This document shows positions 45,085 to 53,424 of a DNA stretch of 64,000 bases, piece by piece. Made by a program: the position numbers and the translations under genes. The stretch lies in contig NZ_CP041244.1 in NCBI RefSeq assembly GCF_006547145.1, positions 5,828,001-5,892,000 on the forward strand, given 5' to 3'. Position 1 is the stretch's first letter. The number at the start of each line of letters is the position of its first letter. Origin of the DNA: Actinomadura sp. WMMA1423. GTDB lineage: Bacteria > Actinomycetota > Actinomycetes > Streptosporangiales > Streptosporangiaceae. Under the pieces are notes generated by a model, which made no database searches, was not told where the DNA came from, and was given only the letters and a program-made list of their open reading frames with translations.

Positions 45085-45371
45085 ACAACCGCTACTTGGT
45101 CAGTGTGGCCGAAGTCGTTGGTGACGAGGCAGGGCCCGCTCTGCCGATACCTGGCGCCGCGATGACGGCCACTGGTGAGGGACCCGGAGGCGTCTCGCAA
45201 CTAGAGGACATCCCAAGGGGCTCTGCCGCGAGGAGAGGCCTGAGGCATCGGGGCCTGGGACTTCTGATGCAGGGCCTAAGCCAGCTCTCATCGAGAGTCC
45301 GAAGGGGGCGTCCGCCTCGCTGGGCCACAGGCGGCGAGGTTGCCGAGCTCAAAAGCTACACCCAGTTTTAA
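45085..45371 (+). pseudogene. Degenerate second Nudix copy
   Basis: Running all three frames together recovers SVAEVVGDEAGPAL, then RRDDGHW, then PGGVSQLEDIPRG, and at the end RWATGGEVAEL. These match, in order, SVAGVVVDD, RRDNGHW, PGGILEQDEDI and RWVTADEVTEL of the intact Nudix gene just upstream. Stop codons and frameshifts make it nonfunctional. It marks a duplication next to the cargo boundary. Confidence 0.7.
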
Positions 45372-46973
45372 CTATTTGCCTATTTGTGACAGACGAGAAA
45401 AGAACCTATCTGGAGTTGTTTCCAGCATCTCGAGTCGACGTACGAAAAATGCATGCCTGCCAACTTTCACCTTCTCCCAGCCCATTCGAAAATCGGTTCC
45501 TTCTGTGGGCAGTGGAGAGTCGTTCAGGAGGTCCAGCAGGCTCTGCAGTGAGGGCACGGGAAGAAGGGTCTCGACGAACTCCAGGCTGGTTGACGGGATG
45601 GTTGATTGCGTTTTTCGTGAGTCCAGGAAACGGGCAGTTCCTACAATCCATGTCCAGTGAACGCTATCGAAGTTCGGCCAGCCGGGTGGAAATCTAAATT
45701 TAGTGTCACTTCTTATCTGTCCGCGTAGACGTTCGACTTGCGATCTCCCTTTATCTATTGCGATTTCTTGCTTCTGTACATCGGACAGAGTTCTGGCGTC
45801 CACGGGCCACTTGGCCTCTACTATCAAGCCATGCATTCGCTCGGGATCGAGCGCGACGATGTCAAGGTCCCCTAGCTTGTTATTGGCGGCATCGAAAACT
45901 TTCACGCCCTCGGCGAGTCGCGCTCCTGGTATCTCTCGCAGCCTTGTTGTCCATTGACTGCAGAGATTTCCGAGGGAGACTCCCAAGCGTCCAGATTTCG
46001 ACGGGTCAGCCGAAGCGGCGCGGAGGATCATTCGCTCCAGCAAGGAATCGTGCAACAGGTGCGGCGTCACAATCACTGTGGTACCCCATTTGATGAGTGG
46101 GGCAGACAAGGGAGATCGCCCTTTCTGTCCCTTGTAGATGAGTAAATCGATAAAAAGATTGACCTTCTCTGTGTTCGGACAGTAGCGAGCGATCATCTGT
46201 TCCAGGTCACTGCGCCTGAAAGCGGGGTTGGCCATGGGAACCGAGGGATATCGGGCAAAAACCTCCATGCCCAACTCGGAGATACCTATCAAGGCTCCGA
46301 GCATGGGGATTATCTCGTCTACGGTCAGTCCTCCAACGTCGGTCGATCTTGGTATCTCCCAAAGCTGAGCTTCTAGACGGTTCTGAGCTCTCCGCGCAAA
46401 GAGGCTCGTTGCCCACCTGGGTACCGTACTTTTCATGCCTGATGTACTTGTGCGCATCATATTTAGGTATCGGAAAGCGGAGCTGAGGTCTGGCCCGGCC
46501 TCAGGTTCCTGAAGAGCTTGGTATCTTTTTCCTTCTAGGAAAAGATCCAGCACTTCGACTCGAGGATTGTTAAACGGATCAATGCGGAAACCACGTTTAG
46601 TGTAGGTTACTTTCGCGCGCTCCGCTCTGCTCGCGGTTACTGCGATATCAACTACTCTCCAAGCGATCGCCATGTCGACAGCCGCTGCCGCATCGCGCGG
46701 ATCGGGCTCCTTCTCTTTCAAAGTCTGATCGGCATAGAGAAAAGCCCATTCTGTGAGAAATGCAGTCGCAGATCCCCATTTAGTCGCAACATCGCTGTCG
46801 TCTTTGCCTGGCTCGCCTCTCTGTAGTCTTGCGATCTGGTCGGCCAGGCGCCTCCTTGAAACTTCAAGCAAGACAGCAATGAGGCTGGAGTTTCCGCTCT
46901 GCCAGATTTTGAGTTCCGCTGGAGCTGTAGTTGCTATCTTTCGCAGCATCTCGTGCGGGTCCTGCGTGGTCAT
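45372..46973 (-). CDS. Unrecognised 533-aa protein with a PD-(D/E)XK nuclease-like motif
   Basis: ATG 46973 (TTG 46985 possible). The N-terminal 340 residues are helical and match no family I know. Residues about 365-390 read NNKLGDLDIVALD-x(7)-LIVEAKW: a GDLD acidic strand followed 15 residues later by E386-A-K388, the motif II/III arrangement of PD-(D/E)XK nucleases. A conserved-looking QVERLRGQI follows. Base composition is clearly lower in GC than the transfer genes. It lies alone between the broken Nudix copy and a broken PP2C gene. A DNA-targeting defence role is inference. Confidence 0.65.
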   Translation of the reverse strand: MTTQDPHEMLRKIATTAPAELKIWQSGNSSLIAVLLEVSRRRLADQIARLQRGEPGKDDSDVATKWGSATAFLTEWAFLYADQTLKEKEPDPRDAAAAVDMAIAWRVVDIAVTASRAERAKVTYTKRGFRIDPFNNPRVEVLDLFLEGKRYQALQEPEAGPDLSSAFRYLNMMRTSTSGMKSTVPRWATSLFARRAQNRLEAQLWEIPRSTDVGGLTVDEIIPMLGALIGISELGMEVFARYPSVPMANPAFRRSDLEQMIARYCPNTEKVNLFIDLLIYKGQKGRSPLSAPLIKWGTTVIVTPHLLHDSLLERMILRAASADPSKSGRLGVSLGNLCSQWTTRLREIPGARLAEGVKVFDAANNKLGDLDIVALDPERMHGLIVEAKWPVDARTLSDVQKQEIAIDKGRSQVERLRGQIRSDTKFRFPPGWPNFDSVHWTWIVGTARFLDSRKTQSTIPSTSLEFVETLLPVPSLQSLLDLLNDSPLPTEGTDFRMGWEKVKVGRHAFFVRRLEMLETTPDRFFSRLSQIGK

Positions 46974-47067
46974 GCCAACTCGCAATCGCTTGCCTTCTAA
47001 GCCACGTCAAGACTAAGCCGATTGGAGCTCACTTCGCAGCTAACTCTTCGAAAGCCTCCCAGAAGAG

Positions 47068-47691
47068 GTGAGAGAGAAGGGCGACGTAGCAAGCTTCACC
47101 TTGATCGACGCCCTCAAGCCGTACGACCGCGAGGTCGTCCCCGAGGAACTGGCCACGACACTCGGTGAAGCGATCTACGAGGCCAGCGATGCCCTACGTG
47201 CCCGAGCTGCAGGCGATCCGAGAGTGACAGGGATGGGGACAACCCTGGTAGCCATGCTGTGGTCTGGAAACCTCGCCGTCTTCGCCAACGTCGGCGACTC
47301 CCGCATCTATCGACTGCGTGACGGCCAGCTCGTCCCCTTCAGCGAGGACCATGTCTATGGCCGGCTCCTCTCCGACGCCGCGACCGTCCCAGGCCTCCCG
47401 CCGAGGATCGCCCGTTTCCTTGACGGACGCGCCGACGGTCGATCGCCCGACCTAACGGTCCGCGAACTCAAAGCCGGTGACCGCCTCCTGCTCTGCTCTG
47501 ACGGTCTCTCTGGCGTTGTCGACCTTCAGGCCATCCACAACATATTGGTGTCTGCCAACGATCCAAGTGAGATAACCGCTCGCCTCGTCCAAGCAGCATT
47601 CGCTTGGACGGACACGCGACCTACGGCGCGCTGGCCTAGTATTTACTGCGCTGACGACAGCAATCCTAAAAAAGAGATTCCTGAGCTGTAG
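47068..47691 (+). pseudogene. PP2C-type phosphatase fragment
   Basis: Opens at GTG 47068. Residues match the middle of bacterial PP2C (Stp/PstP) phosphatases: TGMGTTLVAML, NVGDSRIYRLRDGQLVPFSEDH and LLLCSDGLSGVV. The N-terminal metal site (DGMGGH-like) is missing, and the C-terminal GGPDN motif is lost in a frameshifted tail overlapping the next gene. Its GC content is higher than the cargo genes on either side. It is a truncated chromosomal-type gene, not an active enzyme. Confidence 0.75.
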
Positions 47692-48694
47692 GCCGCTGCT
47701 CTGAAAAGTTCCCTCTAAGCTGTCGCGGTATACGCGGTTTATGATCCGTAAATGCTCGGCGAGCAATTACCTTATGTACATCCGGCTCGCCTGTGCGCAT
47801 AATCCTGCCCCAAGCGACTCGCCAGATACGTGACTCCGAATCGCATTGGGCTAAAGCTGCACGGTTGAGGATCTCAAGTGCGGCCTTAACGTCCGCCGAC
47901 TTCACTGGGCCGTGGTGCCGCCTCAGATCATCAACGGTCTCTTGGACATTTATTTCGATAACCCTGTTATCGGCATGTCCGTACTTGCTTGGCCACACCT
48001 TAGTCCAGAGATGGGTGGCCAAATAGAGAGGATCCACAGTGTCATTGATGAAAGAGCGAGCTGCTTTTACACCAATAAAGTGAGTGGCTGAGATGTTGAG
48101 ACTTTTCTCCAAGCGTGGCTGAATTTTCGGCGTTCTATCGCCCTCTCTCAGGTGGCCATTATCCTTATGATGAAGCCTCTGAAAGCTGTATACCTGATCA
48201 TCGCGCGCGTATTGGACAATGATTGGAGGGTAACTAGGCTTGTATTCGTGACTTTCTTCAAGGTACCGCTCAGTGATAACTCGCTCGACTGCCGATACGC
48301 CTATCCTCAACGACACGAAAAGCATAACGTCAAGGTGTGTAGTCTCCGCGAGCTTCCCACCCCGCGTCGGGATTCGGTCGAGAGCATCGTAGCTCGCTAG
48401 CTGCTTGCAAAGCTTGTTGACGCTGTTGTCGTGCAGTGCGATCTCTGCTATCTCTCCAGCCAAGCCACTTCCATCACGAAATAGGACCGTGAAATCCGGA
48501 GTTAGAGTCCTTTGGCTTGAGACTTTTATGCGAGGATAGCGCTCAAAGTGCAAGACAGTGTCCGGCACATCACGAACGTTAGGACTCGTAAACAACCACT
48601 CGAAGGCCGAAACGACGTCTACGTGGCGATCGTACAGATTGAACCGCCTGAGAGCATCAGCATATTCTCTCTCGGTAGCTTTAGGTATCGCCAT
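47666..48694 (-). CDS. Unrecognised 342-aa protein, possible nuclease relative
   Basis: ATG 48694 (MAIPKATEREYADALRRFN). Residues 65-84 read TPDFTVLFRDGSGLAGEIAE: a PD strand followed by GE-x-x-E 14-17 residues on, with KQLASYDAL after it. This resembles a PD-(D/E)XK core with the Lys missing or moved, so activity is doubtful. No other motif. It follows the 372-aa gene after 10 bp, so the two form an operon. Its 3' end overlaps the PP2C fragment by 26 bp. Confidence 0.6.
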   Translation of the reverse strand: MAIPKATEREYADALRRFNLYDRHVDVVSAFEWLFTSPNVRDVPDTVLHFERYPRIKVSSQRTLTPDFTVLFRDGSGLAGEIAEIALHDNSVNKLCKQLASYDALDRIPTRGGKLAETTHLDVMLFVSLRIGVSAVERVITERYLEESHEYKPSYPPIIVQYARDDQVYSFQRLHHKDNGHLREGDRTPKIQPRLEKSLNISATHFIGVKAARSFINDTVDPLYLATHLWTKVWPSKYGHADNRVIEINVQETVDDLRRHHGPVKSADVKAALEILNRAALAQCDSESRIWRVAWGRIMRTGEPDVHKVIARRAFTDHKPRIPRQLRGNFSEQRPTAQESLF

Positions 48695-48704
48695 TCAGGG
48701 CCCG

Positions 48705-49811
48705 TTAAAGTGTGCCGACTAGATCGTCTATGCTGACCTGTCCTACTTCGGGGGCCTCGCTGATCTTGACGCCCATGAAGCTTTCGGAAAGTTGATCCGT
48801 AAGACGGGTTAGGGCAGCCAGGGTTGCTCGCCACCCCGGATGTATTTCGATTCTATCGAGTTGAGTCACGAAGACGTCGAAATTCGATCCATCGCGGTAG
48901 TCCGTGACCACTACGTGCGCATAAGGATTACCATGCAGGACTGCTACGCCGAGAGCGCTATTTCTGGACAGTTCTGAAACCAGGTCGCCCGACGTCACAA
49001 CTTCCTTGTGTCTTCCGGACGCAAGACTAATATTCAAAGGGCGGAGAGGGGCTGGAGCCGTTCTCGCTCGGCCTGAAAGCAATCTTCTTCGCGAAATCGC
49101 AGCATCGGCGAGCGGCTTCAGTATAGCCCGGAAGAAAATTTGAAAGTCTCCACCATAGAAGGTGGCTCCTGCTCGGCGTCTCAGATGTATCCGCATTTCC
49201 TTCGCCAAGAGCAAAGTGAGAGATCTTACTGAGGCGCCGATTCTCTCGAGGTAGTTCATTGTTTCGGAGAAGGAAGGCCTATTTTCGCCGTCCCTGGCCG
49301 GCCAACCTCGAGCATGTGAAGAATAGTCTAGTGAATCGCGTGCCGTAAATTTGGTGACTTCCACCAAACCAAAATGCTCGAGAGATCGGCCAATTCCTAG
49401 GATGTCGTCTTCATTAAGAAAGAAGGGTGACATCTGCGGTCGAGAGCGATCAACCCAACGCTCAACAGTCTTCCATTGTCGGCTCGTGAAAGGCACGGTT
49501 GCGACAATGAAGTAGATCCCAGGATGCTCGCTCGGCCATATCCCAACAACATAATTGTCAGGCTCTGCTTCGACTTTGATTAACTGCGCGGGGCCAAATT
49601 CTCGCACTCGATAAGGTGTGCTGATTCTAAGTGCTTCAACCGGATCTATCGCACTGTTGTCGGTGATTACCGTCGAAACAGTCACCTGTGTGTCCGGCAT
49701 TGAAGAGCGGGACCCAAACATCCCCTCGAAGGAATCTACATCGCCTAGTTGGGCACGCTGCCAGATCGCCTCGTCGAAGTCCGACATCTCTCCCGTACCG
49801 CGCCGTTCCAT
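48705..49811 (-). CDS. Unrecognised 368-aa protein, first gene of the cargo operon
   Basis: ATG 49811 has GGGAGGT upstream; ATG 49787 is an alternative. No signal peptide or membrane helix. Beta-rich first half (YRVREFGPAQLIKVEAEPDNYVVGIWPSEHPGIYFIVATVPF), helical middle (TMNYLERIGASVRSLTLLLAKEMRIHLRRRAG) and a second alpha/beta half ending VGQVSIDDLVGTL. I recognise no family. Low GC like its partner; expression is towards the left. It pairs with the possible nuclease gene, so a sensor or specificity role is only a guess. Confidence 0.6.
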   Translation of the reverse strand: MERRGTGEMSDFDEAIWQRAQLGDVDSFEGMFGSRSSMPDTQVTVSTVITDNSAIDPVEALRISTPYRVREFGPAQLIKVEAEPDNYVVGIWPSEHPGIYFIVATVPFTSRQWKTVERWVDRSRPQMSPFFLNEDDILGIGRSLEHFGLVEVTKFTARDSLDYSSHARGWPARDGENRPSFSETMNYLERIGASVRSLTLLLAKEMRIHLRRRAGATFYGGDFQIFFRAILKPLADAAISRRRLLSGRARTAPAPLRPLNISLASGRHKEVVTSGDLVSELSRNSALGVAVLHGNPYAHVVVTDYRDGSNFDVFVTQLDRIEIHPGWRATLAALTRLTDQLSESFMGVKISEAPEVGQVSIDDLVGTL

Positions 49812-50453
49812 CGCCCACCTCCCTGGAACGGGCTGACACTGCTGCATCTAGCTTACGGTTTGCCTGCGCCAGGCGCCATGCGCCTTCCGATCTTGGACAG
49901 CATAGATGGCAACATTGACCGCTGCAGGGCAGGTGCGGTAGGGCCCCACTGCCTCACTGTTATCAGACTCAGCGATCGACGATGGCCAGGCGGCTGGGTG
50001 GGTCAGCGTGGGGAGGCCGTGTAGCTGACCGCTCGACCACACAGCGATAGTCCCGACCGGGGCGCGTGGCGTTTGAGGTCCGGGTACTGGTGGTTCATCG
50101 GAGGACGTCGCTGCTTGATGGAGGGCCACCGCTCATGGTTGCGGACGTGATGAGGGACTGTAACCCAGCATGCAGGGTCGTGTGAGGGGGTGTTCAGTTG
50201 AGTGACAGTCGGGGTGGACGCGGGTGGAGGTCGGCAGTCCGTGGGACCGTAATGCAGCGGGGAGTAAGGTTTTGGGGAATGAACTTGCTTGCGTGAGGAG
50301 GCTGGGGTTGAGGCCGACAATGTCGGCTTGCGGAGGCCAGCGGGCCTTGACTGACTGGCTGCCTGACGACAGGGGCGTTCGGTGGCGGACGCCGATGTAC
50401 ATGGACGGCAGGCTCAGGCGGACGTCATTCCGGCCCCAGCTCGTTGGAGCTCG
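49812..50453. other. Non-coding region between cargo and attR
   Basis: About 640 bp without a convincing long gene. It should hold the cargo promoter (near 49830-49900) and integrase arm sites. A 31-aa ORF on the minus strand (50003-50098, MNHQYPDLKRHAPRSGLSLCGRAV...) has some protein-like character but weak support. Confidence 0.4.
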
Positions 50454-50497
50454 CTCGTAATGAATAGGTCATCGGTTCGATTCCGATAGGCGGCTCC
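50454..50497 (+). repeat. attR core (44-bp direct repeat)
   Basis: Exact copy of 32494-32537, that is the 3' part of tRNA-Thr from the anticodon loop. There is no tRNA 5' half before it, so this is the element-borne end replaced at integration. Confidence 0.95.
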
Positions 50498-50502
50498 AGG
50501 TC

Positions 50503-50535
50503 AAGGGCCCGTTCCGATCATCGGAACGGGCCCTT
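50503..50535. terminator. Hairpin just outside attR
   Basis: 16-bp perfect stem (AAGGGCCCGTTCCGAT and complement) 5 bp after attR. Before integration it would have ended the tRNA-Thr transcript. It has the same spacing from the att core as the hairpin inside attL. Confidence 0.75.
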
Positions 50536-50564
50536 GCTAACGAGTGAGCGACCAACTGAGTGAC

Positions 50565-52076
50565 TAATACTCCAGCCGCACTTGGAGATCTCGGTCTGAT
50601 CGAGGCCGGGACGTGAGACGGCCACCGCTGTGATCGTGTGGGTGTGTTGGAACCAGACGATCGGCGGTGGCGGTGCCGCCCACTGTAGAAGAGATCGACC
50701 CGGCCGGGTGGGCTGATGAGTTCGATGAGCTGTTCGCGCAGGTGGTGGCGCCGCTCTTCGGACGGCGAGAGCCCCGGGTGCGGGCCCGGTGGTATCTGCT
50801 GGGGCTGCTGAGCGGACTGGAACGCAAGAACGGCTGGTCGCTGGCGGAGTTCGCCGGCGACACCCGGCCGGACGGGATGCAGCGGCTGCTCAACCACGCC
50901 CGCTGGGACGCCGACCAGGTGCGGGACTCGCTGCGTGCGCAGATGGCCGAACGGCTCGGCAACGCCGGCGGGGTACTGGTGGTCGACGACACCGGGTTCG
51001 AGAAGAAGGGCCGCCGCTCATCCGGGGTGCAGCGCCAGTACACCGGCACCGCAGGCAAGATCACCAACTGCCAGATCGGGGTGCTCTGCTCGTATGTGGA
51101 CCCCGACCAGCAGCGGGTCCTCATCGACCGGGAGCTGTATCTGCCCGAATCCTGGTTCGCCGATCCCGGCCGGCTCGCCGACGCCGGCGTCCCTGAGGGT
51201 GCAGTGTTCGCGACCAAGCCGGAGCAGGCCTGGCGGATGATCGAACGCGCCTGCGACGACCCGCTGCTGGTGTTCGGCTGGGTGACCGGCGACGAGGCCT
51301 ACGGCGACAACACGGCACTGCGCCGCCGCTGCACCGGCCGCGGCGTGAACTACGTGTTCGCGGTCTCCTGCGACCACCCGCTCGTACTCGGCGGCGCCCG
51401 CACCAGGGCCGACACCGCGTTCGCCGACCTGGACCAGACGGCGTGGCAGCGGGTCTCGTGCGGGGACGGGGCCAAGGGCCGCCGCTGGTACGACTGGGCG
51501 TGGATCGGCCTGGGCGAACACCAGTGGATGCTGGCCCGCCGGTCGATCAACGACCCCACTAACCTGGCGTTCTACCGGTGCGCAGCAGGCCGTCCGGTGG
51601 GCCTGCCGGAGCTGGTGCGGGTGGCCGGCTCCCGCTGGAGCGTCGAGGAATGCTTCCAAGCGACCAAGAACGAGGTCGGCCTGGACCACTACCAGGTCCG
51701 CAAGCACACCGCCTGGTACCGGCACATCACCCTGGCCATGGTGACCCACGCCCACCTGGCCTTCCTGGCCGCCGACCCGCCCCCAGACCCCGGCGACACC
51801 GACGATGGCGAGGCCGACAGCCTCGCCACACAGGGGGACCGACCAGCAGGGACAATCACGTCCCATCCACGCGGACCGGGACGAACCTGGCGAGCTGGTC
51901 CCGCTCACCGTCAACGAGATCCGCCGCCTGCACACCCACCTCCACCAGCCCCGGCACCCACCACAACACCGAATCCACTGGTCACGCTGGCGACGCCGCC
52001 ACCAGGCACGCGCCCGCCAGTGCCACTACCAACGACAACGACGCCTCATCGATCACTAAATGCGGCTGGAGTATTA
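50565..52076 (+). mobile_element. IS701-family insertion sequence
   Basis: 16-bp perfect terminal inverted repeats TAATACTCCAGCCGCA (50565-50580) and TGCGGCTGGAGTATTA (52061-52076). The ends lie in CTAA and TTAA, which resembles the YTAR target of IS701 but gives no exact duplication. Encloses a frameshifted transposase. The left end is 68 bp from attR. Confidence 0.85.
50667..52059 (+). pseudogene. IS701 family transposase, C-terminally frameshifted
   Basis: The first 385 residues are a good IS701 DDE transposase: VLVVDDTGFEKKGRRSSGVQRQY (first Asp), WVTGDEAYGD (second Asp), and SVEECFQATKNEVGLDHYQVR (Glu). Near 51820-51850, after DGEADSLATQGD, the frame goes into Pro/Thr junk and runs past the right IR. 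The expected tail (ELVPLTVNEIRRL... ending at 52059) lies in the next frame, so one extra or missing base, perhaps in the GGGGG run, has occurred. The catalytic triad is intact, so activity might remain. Confidence 0.8.
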
Positions 52077-52118
52077 AACTGGGAGCTCCTCCCTGTGGAG
52101 GACGTCAAGATGCGATGA

Positions 52119-52170
52119 GGCCGGCGAGGGCTCTCACCGCCCGCGATGCGGGCGTCTCCCCTCGCCGGCC
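52119..52170. terminator. Long hairpin between IS701 and PadR
   Basis: GGCCGGCGAGGG (52119-52130) pairs with CCCTCGCCGGCC (52159-52170); a smaller GCCCGC/GCGGGC stem lies in the loop. Probably a terminator of a lost gene. The rest of 52077-52356 shows no gene. Confidence 0.55.
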
Positions 52171-52356
52171 TTCGCCGTTTCGAGCGAGCTTGCGCCGGTC
52201 ATGCGGGGCCCTCCCCGGCGCGGCGCCGGAGGCGGCAAGTCGTCCCGCCTCCCGCACGAGATCAGCAGCCTGCGGCATCTATCCCCGGGGATACGAACAC
52301 CTGACTTGTCATAGCTCGTTCTCGACATAGGGGGGTGCTCGTGGTTCTCTGACAGA

Positions 52357-52683
52357 GTGAACGACCCCCCCAAGATCCGCATGACGACCCCCACCCGGCT
52401 CGTCCTGGATGTTCTCATCGCCTCAGCGGAAGACCCGCCATGGGGCTACCGCATCTGCGAAGAAGCCGGGATCGGATCCGGCACCGTCTACCCGATCTTG
52501 GAACGCCTCGAACAAGCCGGCTGGATCGAGGGCGAATGGGAGAGGGGTCAGCCTGAAGATCGCCCCCGCCGTCGCTTCTATCGCTTGACGAACGTCGGAC
52601 GTGCCGGTTACGCCGCTGCCGCGAGCCGCCGCGCGAAACCCACCAGGGCCTGGCTGGGGCGTATCCGACCGGAGGCTCAATGA
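52357..52683 (+). CDS. PadR family transcriptional regulator
   Basis: 108 aa from GTG 52357. PadR winged helix: TRLVLDVLIASAEDPPWGYRICEEAGIGSGTVYPILERLEQAGWIEGEWERG and the wing RRRFYRLTNVGRAGYAAA. Its stop overlaps the start of the membrane-protein gene (ATGA), a frequent pairing in actinomycetes in which PadR is thought to act on its own operon. Confidence 0.9.
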   Translation: MNDPPKIRMTTPTRLVLDVLIASAEDPPWGYRICEEAGIGSGTVYPILERLEQAGWIEGEWERGQPEDRPRRRFYRLTNVGRAGYAAAASRRAKPTRAWLGRIRPEAQ

Positions 52684-53369
52684 GGATCGGGGTTTCAAAA
52701 AATGGAGCCGAATGGTCCGTCTCCATTGTTGCAATCTCAATACTTTCGGCGCTTATTATTCTGCTATTCACAGAGTCATCCATCGCTATCTGGTGGTTAA
52801 TCGCCCTGGGGACGTTCGGGCTGGTGTCACTAGCTATTGAAACTTATTACGACATCATCAAATCCGACTCGTCCAGACGATCAGAAGCGCCGCTCCGTCG
52901 CAGGCTCGCGCGGAAGATGGCGCTGCACCTAACTGTTCTGGCAGCCAGCCTCGGTGGTCGCACGCGCACATGGCGCGCAGAGGAGTTCCGGGCAGACCTG
53001 ACCCGCAGCGAGACTGATTCGGCCCCTACGAGTCGCGGGCAACTGCGCTACGCCATCGGTCTCGTGTACGCCACACTGCGGATGCGCGCCCGCGACCTGA
53101 CTCAGCCATTGCGCCGGTATCTCCTCCGGGTCCTCGACTGGACGCTGGCACAGCCGCGCACCGAGTGGATCGTTACCTGGCTGACCCTAGCCGCCACTGC
53201 CTACTTCTGGCGCACGAAGCATTTCGACGGTCTCATGGAGCAACTACAAAACGTCGCCACGGTCGCCGCGATTTACGGTCCCGCCCTCTGGTTGCGGAAA
53301 CGGCGCAATATTTCACCGGTCCGCCGTTCTCACAACCATGAACAGGCGGAGCCGGAACGCGACATCTGA
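52680..53369 (+). CDS. Membrane protein paired with PadR
   Basis: 229 aa from ATG 52680. Two N-terminal membrane helices (VSIVAISILSALIILLF; IAIWWLIALGTFGLVSLAI), a charged cytoplasmic stretch and two weaker hydrophobic segments near 160-205. Coupled to PadR by ATGA. Function unknown. The first 150 bp have lower GC than the rest. Confidence 0.7.
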   Translation: MRIGVSKNGAEWSVSIVAISILSALIILLFTESSIAIWWLIALGTFGLVSLAIETYYDIIKSDSSRRSEAPLRRRLARKMALHLTVLAASLGGRTRTWRAEEFRADLTRSETDSAPTSRGQLRYAIGLVYATLRMRARDLTQPLRRYLLRVLDWTLAQPRTEWIVTWLTLAATAYFWRTKHFDGLMEQLQNVATVAAIYGPALWLRKRRNISPVRRSHNHEQAEPERDI

Positions 53370-53424
53370 CGGCGACGACGCCCTGTCGTGGCGCCCCTCC
53401 CCGCTCGACTAGGTCGCTTTCCCC

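Larger units (their letters stand above)
32494..50497. mobile_element. Integrated AICE-type element at tRNA-Thr, about 18.0 kb
   Basis: Bounded by the 44-bp direct repeat. Next to attL lies a tyrosine integrase, then rep, tra (FtsK-like) and several small transfer genes, xis, a GntR repressor and a divergent Nudix gene. This is the gene content of actinomycete integrative and conjugative elements such as pSAM2 (int, xis, rep, tra, spd, korSA, pif). The right part (45.4-49.8 kb) is lower-GC cargo. The tra gene has a frameshift, so self-transfer may be lost. Confidence 0.92.

Noticed and set aside
50003..50402. Several 80-105-codon minus-strand frames before attR
   Set aside because: No ribosome sites and no protein-like pattern apart from a doubtful 31-aa piece; treated as non-coding.
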